Assembly: GCA_019456305.1 (NCBI GenBank)
Contig: VRUD01000011.1
Location: 1 to 64,000 of the forward strand
Origin: Cytophagales bacterium
Lineage (GTDB): Bacteria > Bacteroidota > Bacteroidia > Cytophagales > VRUD01
Length of the DNA: 64,000 nucleotides
Direction of reading: 5' to 3'
The translations under genes and the position numbers were made by a program. This document shows positions 29,282-38,130 of the stretch, in pieces. The notes beneath the pieces were generated by a model. The model was not told the origin of the DNA, ran no database searches, and saw nothing but the letters and a program-made list of their open reading frames with translations. How positions within the stretch are numbered: position 1 is the stretch's first letter; every line of letters begins with the position of its first letter.

Positions 29282-29782
29282 TTATTTTTTATCAGTTTCC
29301 ATTTTACTTTCTTTTTCTTCTTTAGCAGCAGCTTTTTTTACCTGAACCGGTTCATCAACAGGTTTCACTTTACCCCTTCTGGTTCTTTTTCTCGTTGTTT
29401 TGCTTGTGTCAGCCAAAAGGTTTTCATTATAATCAACCAATTCAATAAGGCACATAGAAGCATTATCACCAAGTCTGTTTCCGGTTTTAAGGATCCTGGT
29501 ATATCCACCGGGCCTGTTGGCTATCTTCTCTGCAATTTCATTAAATAATATACTCACTGATTCTTTATCTTTCAGATAAGAGAATACAATCCTTCTTGAA
29601 TGTGTAGTATCAGTCCTGGATTTAGTCATCAAAGGCTCAATATATTTGCGGAGCGCTTTTGCCTTAGCTAATGTAGTAGAAATTCTTTTATAAAGTATCA
29701 GCGATGATGCCATATTAGACAACATTGCTTTACGATGAGAAGGCGTTCTTCCAAGATGATTAAATCGCTTTGCGTGTCTCAT
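29282..29782 (-). CDS. rplQ: 50S ribosomal protein L17
   Basis: The core (residues 1-115) has the L17 signature [20 protein letters not shown] and the conserved [14 protein letters not shown]. The tail beyond residue 120 is rich in Lys, Arg and Glu ([17 protein letters not shown]), as in other Bacteroidota L17. It ends the alpha operon after rpoA, from which it is separated by a palindromic TACGAA array. Confidence 0.95.
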   Translation of the reverse strand: MRHAKRFNHLGRTPSHRKAMLSNMASSLILYKRISTTLAKAKALRKYIEPLMTKSRTDTTHSRRIVFSYLKDKESVSILFNEIAEKIANRPGGYTRILKTGNRLGDNASMCLIELVDYNENLLADTSKTTRKRTRRGKVKPVDEPVQVKKAAAKEEKESKMETDKK

Positions 29783-29787
29783 TTTTA

Positions 29788-29864
29788 AGTACGAAGTACG
29801 AATTCGTTACGCAGAGACGCCCAAATTGGGCGTCTCTGCGTGACGAATTCGTCATTCGTCATTT
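29788..29864. repeat. TACGAA arms around a 33-bp GACGCCCAA palindrome
   Basis: 29790-29808 has GTACGAAGTACGAATTCGT and the right side has ACGAATTCGTCATTCGTC. Between them 29809-29841 is a perfect palindrome with core GACGCCCAA. It fills the whole spacer between rpoA and rplQ. A transcript would fold into one long hairpin. Confidence 0.8.
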
Positions 29865-30854
29865 TTATTCACCTTTAAGCTTATACTTAGCTACATCCAT
29901 GCCAAAAGTCAGGTTTTTGTCAGCGACCAATTGTTCAAGTTCTGCGAGTGATTTTCTACCAAAATTCCTAAACTTCATCATACTGGAAATGTCTAATTGT
30001 ACAAGATCTCCCAGTACATACACTTTTGCAGATTTTAAGCAATTATAAGCCCTTACAGAAAGGTCCAGGTCAGCAAGTGGGGTTTTGAGCAACTTTCTCA
30101 TATGCAGTGTTTCTTCATCAACAGATTCCTCCTCATCTGGCAATTCTTCCTCTAATGAAATAGTTTGATCAGAGAATAACATAAAATGCTGAATGAGTAT
30201 ATTGGCAGCGCCTTTCAATGCTTCTTTAGGGTGTATAGAACCATCTGTTTCCAGGTCTATTATTAGCTTTTCATAATCAGTTTTTTGCTCTACACGGGTA
30301 TTTTCTACGCTATATTTGACATTTTTTATTGGTGTAAATATGGCGTCTATTGGTATATAGCCAATAACCTGTTCAGCAGGTTTATTCTCATCAGCTGGCA
30401 CATAACCCCTTCCTTTTTCAACTGTCAATTCAATATTAAAATTGATATTTTTATTTAAAGAACAGATCACATGATCAGGATTGAGTATCTCATAATCAGA
30501 AGTAAATTCACTAATTTTAGCTGCTGTAAAAACCTCTTTATTTTTTATAAGCACATTGATCGTGCTACCATTAGCGCTGGAAACATTCTTAAACCTGACC
30601 ATTTTAAGGTTTAAGACGATCTCTGAAAGGTCTTCAACAACACCCTCAATGGTTGAAAACTCATGGAGTATCCCCGGTAGTTTAACACCGGTAATGGCAA
30701 TACCTTCTAATGAAGAAAGAAGTATCCTTCTTAAAGCATTACCTATTGTAGTCCCATAACCTGGTTCAAGCGGTTTAAATGTAAATATACCATGGAAATC
30801 GTCTGCATTTTCCATTACCACATTTTCAGGTTTTTGAAATGATAAAATTGACAT
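29865..30854 (-). CDS. rpoA: RNA polymerase subunit alpha
   Basis: The alpha subunit nucleates polymerase assembly. The N-terminal domain (about 1-230) has [20 protein letters not shown], and after an acidic linker ([14 protein letters not shown]) the C-terminal domain (about 255-329) has ALADLDLS-like and [13 protein letters not shown] helix-hairpin-helix segments. 329 residues is normal. It follows rpsD with 19 bp between. Confidence 0.97.
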   Translation of the reverse strand: MSILSFQKPENVVMENADDFHGIFTFKPLEPGYGTTIGNALRRILLSSLEGIAITGVKLPGILHEFSTIEGVVEDLSEIVLNLKMVRFKNVSSANGSTINVLIKNKEVFTAAKISEFTSDYEILNPDHVICSLNKNINFNIELTVEKGRGYVPADENKPAEQVIGYIPIDAIFTPIKNVKYSVENTRVEQKTDYEKLIIDLETDGSIHPKEALKGAANILIQHFMLFSDQTISLEEELPDEEESVDEETLHMRKLLKTPLADLDLSVRAYNCLKSAKVYVLGDLVQLDISSMMKFRNFGRKSLAELEQLVADKNLTFGMDVAKYKLKGE

Positions 30855-30873
30855 AGATTTTTTAGTTTAATTT

Positions 30874-31479
30874 TTATTTAGAATACAATTCAACTATCAG
30901 ATTTTCTTTAATTTTTTCAGGGATCATATCTCTTTCAGGATAAGAGGTAAATTTACCCTGCATCAAACTTCCGTCCCATTCTAACCATGGAAACTTTACT
31001 GTTCTATGAACTGTCAGGCTATAAGTAATCACTTCTAATGATTTTGACTTTTCACGAACGTTAACCATATCACCCGGTTTCAAGTTAAAGGATGGAATAT
31101 TAACAATAGAACCATTTACCTGAATATGTTTATGAGAAATTAGCTGCCTGGCGCTTCTTCTTGTAGGTGCAATACCCAATCTATATACTGTATTATCAAG
31201 TCTAGCCTCCAGTAGTTGGAGTAAAACTTCACCGGTGATACCCTTTTTCCGCACAGCTTTGTGAAATAAATTAGAAAACGGCCTTTCAAGTAAGCCATAA
31301 GTATATTTTACCTTTTGTTTCTCCATAAGTTGGACCGCATATTCAGATTGCTTTCTTTTCCTGCTGCGACCGTGTTGTCCAGGAGGGTAATTTTTCTTTT
31401 GGAGCGCTTTACTTTGCCCCAAAACAGGCTCTTTAAACCTACGGGATATTTTTGATTTTGGTCCTGTATATCTTGCCAT
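30874..31479 (-). CDS. rpsD: 30S ribosomal protein S4
   Basis: S4 nucleates 30S assembly. [15 protein letters not shown] at the start, [17 protein letters not shown], and the S4 RNA-binding domain ([31 protein letters not shown]) identify it. The zinc-binding cysteines of some S4 proteins are absent. 201 residues. It lies between rpsK and rpoA in the alpha operon. Confidence 0.96.
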   Translation of the reverse strand: MARYTGPKSKISRRFKEPVLGQSKALQKKNYPPGQHGRSRKRKQSEYAVQLMEKQKVKYTYGLLERPFSNLFHKAVRKKGITGEVLLQLLEARLDNTVYRLGIAPTRRSARQLISHKHIQVNGSIVNIPSFNLKPGDMVNVREKSKSLEVITYSLTVHRTVKFPWLEWDGSLMQGKFTSYPERDMIPEKIKENLIVELYSK

Positions 31480-31487
31480 ATATATTT

Positions 31488-31551
31488 GGTGATTTTTTGA
31501 TTTGGAGATTTAAATCAACAAGTCACTAAATCACTATATCAATAAATGAAT
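31488..31551. repeat. AAATCACTAAATCA array arms
   Basis: TTGGTGATTTTTTGATTTGG on one side and AATCAACAAGTCACTAAATC on the other form imperfect inverted arms in the rpsK-rpsD spacer. Related words lie before rpsN (38565-38590). Confidence 0.5.
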
Positions 31552-31944
31552 TTAGACTCTTCTCCGTTTTGGCGGCCTGCACCCATTATGAGGCAGCGGA
31601 GTTACATCTTTTATCATTGTAATCATAATGCCTGAATTCTGAATAGACCTTATTGCCGAATCTCTTCCAGACCCTGTTCCCTTAACGAATACCTCTGCTT
31701 TTCTCAATCCGAATTCATAAGCTTTCTTAGCGCAATCTGTGGCTGCTGTCTGCGCAGCATAAGGTGTATTTTTCTTAGATCCCCTGAAACCCATTCTTCC
31801 TGCTGACGACCATGCAATTACCTGCCCTGCAGTATTTGTCATAGAAATAATGATATTATTGAAAGTTGCCTTAATATGAACCTGGCCAACTGCTTCTACT
31901 ATAACTCCCTTTTTTTTAGCTTTACCTTTTTTCTTTTCTGCCAT
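31552..31944 (-). CDS. rpsK: 30S ribosomal protein S11
   Basis: S11 lines the platform of the 30S subunit. [18 protein letters not shown] begins a Bacteroidota-type N-terminus. [18 protein letters not shown] and the C-terminal [17 protein letters not shown] are diagnostic. The start at 31944 gives 130 residues; a frame running 16 codons further upstream crosses a repeated leader sequence and is not supported. Confidence 0.95.
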   Translation of the reverse strand: MAEKKKGKAKKKGVIVEAVGQVHIKATFNNIIISMTNTAGQVIAWSSAGRMGFRGSKKNTPYAAQTAATDCAKKAYEFGLRKAEVFVKGTGSGRDSAIRSIQNSGIMITMIKDVTPLPHNGCRPPKRRRV

Positions 31945-31952
31945 AATAATTT

Positions 31953-32187
31953 GTATCGGAATTTCAATGTTTAAATGAAATTTATATTTCAATCTATTCT
32001 TTATGCTCTTAATGAACAGCTACTGGGCACTGGTTACTGGGTTCTAGGTTATTTGCTTTCGGTAGGCAGGTTGGTAATTCTTTCTGACATTATTCACTAC
32101 CATCACCCAGTACCCAGTACCCAGTAACTAACTTATTATTTTTACTTCACTTAATTTTAGCTAATTTCATTTTAATTAACTTACTTT
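31953..32187. repeat. CCCAGTAC element, complete copy (A)
   Basis: It begins TATCGGAATTTCAATG and has a left arm (CTACTGGGCACTGGTTACTG, 32030-32049), a 56-bp core from 32050 (TTATTTGCTTTCGGTAGG...), a right arm (ACCCAGTACCCAGTACCC) and an end in AATTAACTTACTTT. The copy at 63543-63964 has the same parts and an identical core. It separates rpsM from rpsK. On the minus strand the core gives an 18-codon frame (MVVNNVRKNYQPAYRKQIT) of unknown meaning. Confidence 0.85.
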
Positions 32188-32196
32188 ATTATGTTC

Positions 32197-32580
32197 TTAT
32201 CTCCTTTCCGGAGCACTTTTCTTGCCTGTTACTGTTTTTCGTTTTCCTTTTCTGGTGCGGCAATTATTTTTTGTTTTTTGTCCTCTTACAGGCAACCCTT
32301 TCCTATGCCGGATCCCTCTGTAACTGCCTATATCCATTAATCTCTTTATGTTCAACTGCACTTCTGAACGCAACGATCCTTCGAGTTTATATTCTGCCCT
32401 AATGATCTGTCTAACAGCGCTGGCTTCTTCATCATTCCAGTCTTTGATTTTTTTATTATAATCTACCCCAGCTTGATTAAGTATTTTCAGGGCTGTAGAA
32501 CGACCTATTCCATAAATATAGGTGAGCCCTATCTCTCCACGCTTATTATCAGGTACATCTACTCCCGAAATTCTTGCCAT
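32197..32580 (-). CDS. rpsM: 30S ribosomal protein S13
   Basis: S13 contacts the 50S and the P-site t[31 protein letters not shown] is the family start, and [19 protein letters not shown] with the basic C-terminal tail ([13 protein letters not shown]) completes it. 127 residues, normal. It follows rpmJ and precedes element A and rpsK. Confidence 0.96.
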   Translation of the reverse strand: MARISGVDVPDNKRGEIGLTYIYGIGRSTALKILNQAGVDYNKKIKDWNDEEASAVRQIIRAEYKLEGSLRSEVQLNIKRLMDIGSYRGIRHRKGLPVRGQKTKNNCRTRKGKRKTVTGKKSAPERR

Positions 32581-32660
32581 TATTTAAGAAAATTTTAAAA
32601 TGTTAGAAGTAAGTCATTAACCTACAAAACCATTATCAAATCATCAAATTAGCTCATTGG

Positions 32661-32777
32661 TTACCCTTGTCTCTGCTTATATCTTGGAGTTTTTTTATTT
32701 ATTACATACAACTTACCCTTCCTGCGAATAATTTTACATTCAGGACTTCTTTTTTTTATTGATGCTTTGACCTTCAT
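32661..32777 (-). CDS. rpmJ: 50S ribosomal protein L36
   Basis: 38 residues starting [20 protein letters not shown] and ending PRYKQRQG. Of the zinc-ribbon ligands only one cysteine remains (in PECK), as in other Bacteroidota L36 proteins. The start is set at 32777 because the longer frame runs into a palindrome. It lies between infA and rpsM. Confidence 0.93.
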   Translation of the reverse strand: MKVKASIKKRSPECKIIRRKGKLYVINKKTPRYKQRQG

Positions 32778-32801
32778 GTTAAGAAAATTTGAAAATGTGA
32801 T

Positions 32802-32867
32802 AATTTGGTAATTTGATCCGCAGAGACGCCCAATTTGGGCGTCTCTACGGATCAAATTACCAAATTA
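32802..32867. repeat. 66-bp near-perfect palindrome: AATTTGGTAATTTG arms around the GACGCCCAA core
   Basis: AATTTGGTAATTTGATCCG pairs with CGGATCAAATTACCAAATT, and between them is the core GAGACGCCCAA with its inverse. One mismatch is visible in the stem. It occupies the infA-rpmJ spacer. The arms differ from those of the 29788 element but the core is the same. Confidence 0.8.
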
Positions 32868-32886
32868 ACAAATCATCTATCAACTA

Positions 32887-33108
32887 TCAACTTTTGTACC
32901 TATAAACAATTCTACCTTTGCTTAGGTCATAAGGTGACATCTCTAATTTTACCTTATCACCGGGCAATATTTTAATATAATGCATTCTCATCTTTCCTGA
33001 AATATGAGCGATAACCTCATGGCCATTCTCTAATTTAGCCCGAAACGTTGCATTAGATAGCGCTTCAGTAATCAATCCGTCTTGCTCTATAGAGGGTTGT
33101 TTTGCCAT
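32887..33108 (-). CDS. infA: Translation initiation factor IF-1
   Basis: A 73-residue OB-fold factor: [20 protein letters not shown], then [20 protein letters not shown], then [20 protein letters not shown], ending IVYRYK. Typical of the spc operon between map and rpmJ. It has its own promoter match in the 3' end of map. Confidence 0.96.
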   Translation of the reverse strand: MAKQPSIEQDGLITEALSNATFRAKLENGHEVIAHISGKMRMHYIKILPGDKVKLEMSPYDLSKGRIVYRYKS

Positions 33109-33184
33109 ATATTAAAATAAGTTTTTGGTTTATCAAATCGTTTAATTTCAAAAATATAATACATATTGATTTTTTAAAAACCTG

Positions 33185-33216
33185 CAAAGATAAAATTAGT
33201 TTCTGTTTTTCACAAA
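33185..33216 (-). promoter_or_regulatory. Internal promoter before infA
   Basis: TTTG (33213-33216), 20 bp, TATCTTTG (33185-33192) on the minus strand. The -33 box overlaps the last codons of map. The infA ATG is 76 bp downstream. It would start a second unit: infA-rpmJ-rpsM-rpsK-rpsD-rpoA-rplQ. Confidence 0.6.
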
Positions 33217-34022
33217 CTTTCAACCTGTTTTTCGATATTTATCCCGTTTTCAATGTATTCAAACGTAGTAAGTATATCTGCTTTTCCTTGTTTTATTGCA
33301 ACTGTATGTTCAAAATGAGCTGAAGGTTTACGATCTGCTGTTCTTACCGTCCAGCCATCATTTTCCTGAACCACCTCTTTTAACCCTAAATTAATCATTG
33401 GCTCAATGGCCAATACCATGCCTTCTTTGAGCTTGGTACCTTTCCCCTGTTTGCCGTAATTTGGTACTTCAGGGGTCTCGTGTAAGCTCCTTCCTACACC
33501 GTGGCCAACCAACTCTCTTACGACAGAATAATTTACACCTTCAACGTACTGCTGAATGGCATTGCTAATATCCCCTACTCTTTTGCCTGGCAGAGCAAAC
33601 TCTATTCCTGTATATAAAGATTCTTTGGTTATCTTAAGTAAATGGGCCACTTCATCGCTAATAATTCCTACGGGATATGTATAAGCGCTATCGCTGTGAA
33701 ATCCATTTAAAAGAATACCGCAGTCTATAGATACAATATCACCCTCATTCAATTGATTTTCTGATGCTATTCCATGCACAACCTGATCGTTAACAGAGAT
33801 GCACAAACTACACGGAAAGCCTTTTCTATGACCTTGGGTTTTATAACCTTTAAAGGAAGGGGATCCACCATGATCTCTGATAAACTCCTCAGCATACTGA
33901 TCAAGCTTAATAGTAGTAACACCTGGCTGGATCAATCTTGCAAGTTCTGCATGGAGCCTACCCAGCAGATCACCGCTTTTCCTGATTAGCTCAATCTCTT
34001 CATCAGTTTTTAAAAAAATCAT
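33210..34022 (-). CDS. map: Methionine aminopeptidase, type I
   Basis: Removes the initiator methionine from new proteins. The metal-binding residues are in GDIVSIDCGILLNGFHSDSAYT (two Asp), VGHGVGRSLHE (His), MVLAIEPM (Glu) and the C-terminal SAHFEHTVAI (Glu). ATG 34022 (MIFLKTDEEIELIRKSG) is the conserved start; a longer frame crosses an AGCGCATAG array. 270 residues. It lies in the spc operon between secY and infA. Confidence 0.95.
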   Translation of the reverse strand: MIFLKTDEEIELIRKSGDLLGRLHAELARLIQPGVTTIKLDQYAEEFIRDHGGSPSFKGYKTQGHRKGFPCSLCISVNDQVVHGIASENQLNEGDIVSIDCGILLNGFHSDSAYTYPVGIISDEVAHLLKITKESLYTGIEFALPGKRVGDISNAIQQYVEGVNYSVVRELVGHGVGRSLHETPEVPNYGKQGKGTKLKEGMVLAIEPMINLGLKEVVQENDGWTVRTADRKPSAHFEHTVAIKQGKADILTTFEYIENGINIEKQVESL

Positions 34023-34029
34023 ACAATTT

Positions 34030-34103
34030 ACAATTAGCGCAGAGCACGTAGAGCATAGCGCATGGCGTTCTACGCTTTGCACTATGCACCATGCGCTCGA
34101 GAT
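34030..34103. repeat. AGCGCATAG/AGCATAGCG array
   Basis: Words such as AGCGCAGAGCACGTAGAGC and TACGCTTTGCACTATGCACC face each other in the map-secY spacer. The same family is at 37425-37500 and, as a short piece, at 39852-39885. Confidence 0.6.
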
Positions 34104-35429
34104 TTATGTTCCAGCAACGTTTTGTGTACGTCCTTTTAATCTACCTGATTTCATCATACCTTCATAATGCCTCATTAACAAATAGCTTTCTACTTGCTGC
34201 AATGTATCCAGGATCACTCCTACCATGATCAACAAGGAAGTGCCACCATAAAATTGTGAAAATTCCCGGCTTACTTCAGAAAGACTGGCAAAAGCCGGCA
34301 TTATGGCAACAATCGCCAGGAATATTGATCCGGGAAGTGTGATGCGGGTCAAAACTGTATCAATAAATTCTGATGTTTGTTTACCAGGTTTAACACCCGG
34401 AATAAATCCGCCATTTCGTTTCATATCGTCTGCTATCTGATTAGGATTAATAGTGATTGCAGTGTAAAAGTATGTGAAGACGATGATTAAGATACCGAAC
34501 GTTAAACTATATTGCCAGGAAGTAAAGTCACCAAAAGCAGCCCCGATAGAGCCTGCAATATCACTGGTATCTGCCCATATTCCGGCAAGCATCACGGGCA
34601 AAAACATTAATGCCTGAGCAAAGATAATAGGCATTACACCGGCAGCATTCACTTTCAGAGGGATGTATTGTCTTTGACCTCCATACACCTTGTTTCCAAC
34701 TACCTGTTTAGCATATTGAACCGGGATTTTTCTTGTAGCTGTTGTCAATAGTACAACTGCCATCACTACGAAAAAAAACGCAACCAGCTCAATAACAAAC
34801 ATTAAAGCCCCATCTAAACCTCTTGTAGCACCTTCGGCAACTATAGCTCCCGGAAACCTTGAGATGATCCCAATCATTATGAGCATTGAAATACCATTTC
34901 CGATACCCTTATCTGTAATCCTTTCACCGAGCCACATACAAAACATGGTACCGGAGGTCAGAATTATCATAGATGAAAAGCTGAAAAATGCCCTGTTTTC
35001 TATCAATATTGCCTCTTGTGGAATTGTGGCGGTAATATAGCCAACAGACTGCATTAAACATATACCAATTGTTAAAATACGTGTAATTTGTGTAATTTTT
35101 CTTCTTCCGGACTCCCCCTCTTTTTGTAATTTCTGAAAATAGGGCACAGCAACGGTGAGCAATTGCATTACGATTGAAGCTGATATGTAAGGCATGATGC
35201 CTAATGCAAAAATGGAAGCCCTGTTAAATGCACCACCTAAAAAAGTATCTAAAAATCCCAGGATCCCTTCTGCCGGACCTTGAGCCGCAATAACACTCGG
35301 ATCTATTCCTGGTAAAACAATAAATGAGCCAAGCCTGAAAATAGCCAAAAACCCTATAGTATTAATGATCCGACCTCTGAGTTCTTCAATCGTAAAAATG
35401 TTTATTATGGTAGTTATGAACTTCTTCAT
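34104..35429 (-). CDS. secY: Protein translocase subunit SecY
   Basis: The channel-forming subunit of the SecYEG translocon. 441 residues with ten hydrophobic spans. Family segments include the start TIINIFTIEELRGRIINT, LGIMPYISASIVMQLLT, and ERITDKGIGNGISMLIMIG. The cytoplasmic loops carry KLQKEGESGRRKI, and the tail GRLKGRTQNVAG is usual. It is in the spc operon between rplO and map. Confidence 0.97.
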   Translation of the reverse strand: MKKFITTIINIFTIEELRGRIINTIGFLAIFRLGSFIVLPGIDPSVIAAQGPAEGILGFLDTFLGGAFNRASIFALGIMPYISASIVMQLLTVAVPYFQKLQKEGESGRRKITQITRILTIGICLMQSVGYITATIPQEAILIENRAFFSFSSMIILTSGTMFCMWLGERITDKGIGNGISMLIMIGIISRFPGAIVAEGATRGLDGALMFVIELVAFFFVVMAVVLLTTATRKIPVQYAKQVVGNKVYGGQRQYIPLKVNAAGVMPIIFAQALMFLPVMLAGIWADTSDIAGSIGAAFGDFTSWQYSLTFGILIIVFTYFYTAITINPNQIADDMKRNGGFIPGVKPGKQTSEFIDTVLTRITLPGSIFLAIVAIMPAFASLSEVSREFSQFYGGTSLLIMVGVILDTLQQVESYLLMRHYEGMMKSGRLKGRTQNVAGT

Positions 35430-35451
35430 AAATCAGGCGCTTATAATAATA

Positions 35452-35735
35452 AGTTGACAATTGACAATAGGCAGTAGACAATAGACAGTAGACAATAGAC
35501 AGTAGACAATGGACAATAAGACAATAGATTAATTGTTTTTTTTACGTGTATATTTTTCAGGATAATTTATCATATGATTTAACATTTTACCAATCTCGTG
35601 TTCTTTTTCAAACCAATCATTTTTAGTTTTTTCAGAAATATATTTACATAATATTCTATTATAACTTGATTGCAATTGTCTTGTTTATTGTCTATTTGTC
35701 TTTTGTCTATTGTCTACTGTCAACTTTTTTGGATT
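35452..35735. repeat. TTGACA array unit with inverted arms around a four-helix-bundle fragment
   Basis: The left arm (35452-35526) repeats TTGACAATAGACAGTAGAC words. The right arm (about 35674-35735) holds the inverse TTGTCTATTGTCTACTGTC. Between them lies the C-terminal coding piece of a four-helix-bundle gene (35529-35672). The unit fills the rplO-secY spacer, and its right end overlaps the last codons of rplO. Confidence 0.75.
35529..35672 (-). pseudogene. C-terminal fragment of a four-helix-bundle (S23/bAvd-like) gene
   Basis: On the minus strand the open frame reads QSSYNRILCKYISEKTKNDW and then FEKEHEIGKMLNHMINYPEKY before a TAA at 35529. This matches the end of Bacteroidota four-helix-bundle proteins (EIGKxLNxMIxNPEKF). 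The N-terminal two thirds are missing and no start codon fits. It lies between inverted arms of a TTGACA array. The complementary N-terminal piece of a similar gene is at 17638. Confidence 0.6.
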
Positions 35736-36175
35736 TTGGTTACTTTACCTCCGGCTTTTTCGACAGCAGCTTTTGCAGAAGTTGAAAATGCATGGGCTTT
35801 TACATCAATTTTTGCACTTATATTACCTCTTCCCAAAATCTTGATCAAGTCATTGGATGACATAAAACCATGCTGCTTTAATAATTCAGGGGTGACCTCT
35901 TTAGCTGAAGTTCTATCAATTAGTTCTTGCAAGGTATCCAGGTTTATCACTTTATATTCTATCCTGTTAGGGTTTTTAAAGCCGAATTTTGGAATTCTTC
36001 TTTGAAGAGGCATTTGACCGCCTTCAAATCCTCTCTGCCGGGAGTAGCCAGACCTTGATTGAGCGCCTTTATGCCCCCTGGTTGAAGTACCGCCTCTGCC
36101 AGACCCCTGCCCTCTTCCTATTCTTTTTCTTGTTTTAACAGAGCCTTTAGCCGGTTTTAATGTGCTTAAATTCAT
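35720..36175 (-). CDS. rplO: 50S ribosomal protein L15
   Basis: MNLSTLKPAKGSVKTRKRIG and the Gly/Arg-rich RGQGSGRGGTSTRGHKGAQSR are the L15 start. The C-terminal half has ISAKIDVKAHAFSTSAKAAVEKAGG. 151 residues, normal. It lies between rpmD and secY. The last few codons (TKIQKS) lie in a TTGACA array arm. Confidence 0.95.
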   Translation of the reverse strand: MNLSTLKPAKGSVKTRKRIGRGQGSGRGGTSTRGHKGAQSRSGYSRQRGFEGGQMPLQRRIPKFGFKNPNRIEYKVINLDTLQELIDRTSAKEVTPELLKQHGFMSSNDLIKILGRGNISAKIDVKAHAFSTSAKAAVEKAGGKVTKIQKS

Positions 36176-36187
36176 TTTATAAATATT

Positions 36188-36367
36188 CTAATTCCCTTCA
36201 ACTTTAATTAAATGGGCAACTTTATTTATCATGCCCGCAATTTGTGGTGTATTCTCAACTTCTACACTTTTGTTGATTTTCCCCAAACCTAATGCTTGAA
36301 TGGTTCTTTTTTGCCTTTCGGTCCTGCCAATAATGCTTCTTATTTGAGTAATTTTTACTTTTGACAT
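36188..36367 (-). CDS. rpmD: 50S ribosomal protein L30
   Basis: A 59-residue frame, MSKVKITQIRSIIGRTERQK, RTIQALGLGKINKSVEVEN, ending HLIKVEGN. The pattern TxxRSxIGRxxxxRxTxxALGL is diagnostic for L30. It lies 12 bp before rplO and 164 bp after rpsE, in the standard spc order. Confidence 0.95.
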   Translation of the reverse strand: MSKVKITQIRSIIGRTERQKRTIQALGLGKINKSVEVENTPQIAGMINKVAHLIKVEGN

Positions 36368-36369
36368 CT

Positions 36370-36528
36370 TATAAAGTACGAAATACGAATGACGAAGTAC
36401 GAATTACGAAGTACGAATGACGAATTACGAAATACGAAACTCGAAATACGAAACTCGAAATACGAAACTCGAAATCCGAAAATCGAAATCCGAATTACGA
36501 AGTACGAATTTCGTCATTCGTAATTTCT
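36370..36528. repeat. TACGAA(T/G) array, one long and one short arm
   Basis: The words TACGAATGACGAAGTACGAAT, ACTCGAAATACGAA and ATCCGAAAATCGAA run for about 135 bp; a short inverse arm (TTTCGTCATTCGTAATTTC) lies next to rpsE. It fills the rpsE-rpmD spacer. The family also forms the arms at 29788-29864. Confidence 0.75.
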
Positions 36529-36531
36529 TAT

Positions 36532-37050
36532 TTAGCCGTCAAATAACTTACTGAACGAAATGCCTCTTTGCTGTGCAATGGTATAGGGATCTCGCAGCTT
36601 GGTCAAGGCTTCAAATGTTGCTTTGGACACATTATGCGGATTGGATGAGCCTTTGGACTTTGCCAGGCAATCTTTAATCCCGGCACTTTCAAGCACAACC
36701 CTCATCGCGCCTCCTGCAATAACACCGGTACCAGGCGAAGCAGGTTTCAACATTATTTTTGCACCACAATATTTACCATCCATAGCATGTGGTATCGTTC
36801 CTTTCACTACAGGAATTTTGACCAGGCTTTTCTTGGCGTCATCTATACCTTTGGTGATAGCATCAGCAACTTCTCTGGCTTTTCCCAGGCCATATCCGAC
36901 TACGCCATTTCCATTACCCACAACCACAACGGCAGAAAATCCAAATCTTCGTCCGCCTTTTACTACTTTGGCTACACGTCTAACAGCAACAACCTTATCT
37001 GTAAGGTCTATTTCGCTTGCTTTTACTTTTCTGATGTTAACAATTGACAT
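36532..37050 (-). CDS. rpsE: 30S ribosomal protein S5
   Basis: S5 helps decoding fidelity. [20 protein letters not shown] and [19 protein letters not shown] form the double-stranded RNA-binding part. The C-terminal fold has [19 protein letters not shown] and [11 protein letters not shown]. 172 residues. It lies 11 bp after rplR. Confidence 0.96.
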   Translation of the reverse strand: MSIVNIRKVKASEIDLTDKVVAVRRVAKVVKGGRRFGFSAVVVVGNGNGVVGYGLGKAREVADAITKGIDDAKKSLVKIPVVKGTIPHAMDGKYCGAKIMLKPASPGTGVIAGGAMRVVLESAGIKDCLAKSKGSSNPHNVSKATFEALTKLRDPYTIAQQRGISFSKLFDG

Positions 37051-37061
37051 AAAATAAATTT

Positions 37062-37412
37062 TTAAAATTTAAGCCCTTCTTCCCTGGCTCCTTTAGCCAA
37101 AGCTTTTACTCTTCCATGGTAAAGATACCCTGCTCTGTCAAAAACAGCTTTAGATATTCCTTTTTTGACAGCTTTTTGGGCTAATTGTTTACCCGTAGCT
37201 TTTGATATTTCCGTTTTCGTACCCTTTTTTGACGACAATTCTGTTGAAGAAACACTAACAAGAGTACGACCGGCAACATCATCAATTAGCTGGACATAAA
37301 TATCCTTATTACTTCTAAATACAGAAAGTCTCGGAATATCAGCCGTACCTGATATTTTCTTTCTGATCCCCTTTTTTATTCGTAATCTACGTAACTGTTT
37401 TTTAACCGGCAT
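37062..37412 (-). CDS. rplR: 50S ribosomal protein L18
   Basis: L18 binds 5S r[23 protein letters not shown] and [18 protein letters not shown] are the family core, with C-terminal [21 protein letters not shown] 37412 ([11 protein letters not shown]) gives 116 residues and is preferred to a longer frame that starts in an AGCGCATAG array. Confidence 0.93.
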   Translation of the reverse strand: MPVKKQLRRLRIKKGIRKKISGTADIPRLSVFRSNKDIYVQLIDDVAGRTLVSVSSTELSSKKGTKTEISKATGKQLAQKAVKKGISKAVFDRAGYLYHGRVKALAKGAREEGLKF

Positions 37413-37424
37413 CCGTTTAATTGA

Positions 37425-37500
37425 TTTATAGAGCGCAAAGCACATAGCATAAAGAACTTTGTTCTTTTCTTTGCTCTATGCACTATGCTCTTTTATGTGC
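37425..37500. repeat. AGCGCAAAGCACATAGC array, inverted arms
   Basis: TAGAGCGCAAAGCACATAGC on the left faces CTTTGCTCTATGCACTATGC on the right, with a short AAAGAACTTTGTTC centre. It occupies the rplF-rplR spacer and belongs to the family at 34030-34103. Confidence 0.65.
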
Positions 37501-37503
37501 TAT

Positions 37504-38049
37504 TTAAGTCTTACCAGCTTTTCTTTTCACTTCCTCACCAACATACCTTATCCCTTTACCCTTATAAGGTTCTACTTTTCTCAGTGATCTGATTTTGGCA
37601 GCGATCTGTCCGAGTAATTGCTTGTCAATGCTTTCGAGTGTAACTATTGGATTTTTTCCTTTTTTGGTAACTGCATTGACCGTAACTTCTTCAGGCACAG
37701 CAAAAATGATACTATGCGAATAACCCAGGCTCAATTCTAACACATTTCCCGTACACATTGCTTTATAACCAATTCCTACCAATTCTAATTCTTTTTTATA
37801 ACCTTCAGTTACTCCAACAACCATATTATTGATAAGCGAACGATACAGGCCATGCATAGCTTTATGCCGTTTCTGTTCAGTGGGTCTTTCTACTACGACC
37901 TCACCGTTATTAACATTAACCTTCATATCTCTATCTACAACCTGGCTTAAAGTACCTTTAGGGCCTTTTACAACTACCTCATTGTTTGCAGAAACAGAAA
38001 GTTCTACATCTTCGGGCATTTTAATGAGTTGTTTTCCAATTCTTGACAT
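37504..38049 (-). CDS. rplF: 50S ribosomal protein L6
   Basis: MSRIGKQLIKMPEDVELSVS, the two alpha/beta repeats, and the C-terminal EPYKGKGIRYVGEEVKRKAGK signature. 181 residues. It has its own promoter match 50 bp upstream and a leader hairpin. Confidence 0.96.
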   Translation of the reverse strand: MSRIGKQLIKMPEDVELSVSANNEVVVKGPKGTLSQVVDRDMKVNVNNGEVVVERPTEQKRHKAMHGLYRSLINNMVVGVTEGYKKELELVGIGYKAMCTGNVLELSLGYSHSIIFAVPEEVTVNAVTKKGKNPIVTLESIDKQLLGQIAAKIRSLRKVEPYKGKGIRYVGEEVKRKAGKT

Positions 38050-38077
38050 CGTAATAGGTTATAAACAAGGGATTACT

Positions 38078-38099
38078 ACTCCTGATATAAATCGGGAGT
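38078..38099 (-). promoter_or_regulatory. Leader hairpin of rplF
   Basis: ACTCCTGAT and ATCGGGAGT pair (one wobble) just after the promoter's -7 box and about 29 bp before the rplF ATG. It could protect the 5' end or regulate the spc unit. Confidence 0.4.
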
Positions 38100-38100
38100 G

Positions 38101-38130
38101 CAAAATTAATAAAAATTATTATTATGTCAA
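38101..38130 (-). promoter_or_regulatory. Internal promoter before rplF
   Basis: TTG (38128-38130), 19 bp, TAATTTTG (38101-38108) on the minus strand. The -33 box lies in the rpsH stop region. It would drive rplF through map. Confidence 0.55.

Noticed and set aside
36370-36528. CRISPR array
   Set aside because: The units are only 7-8 bp, degenerate and with no spacers of constant length; no cas gene is near. The same holds for the other word-arrays.
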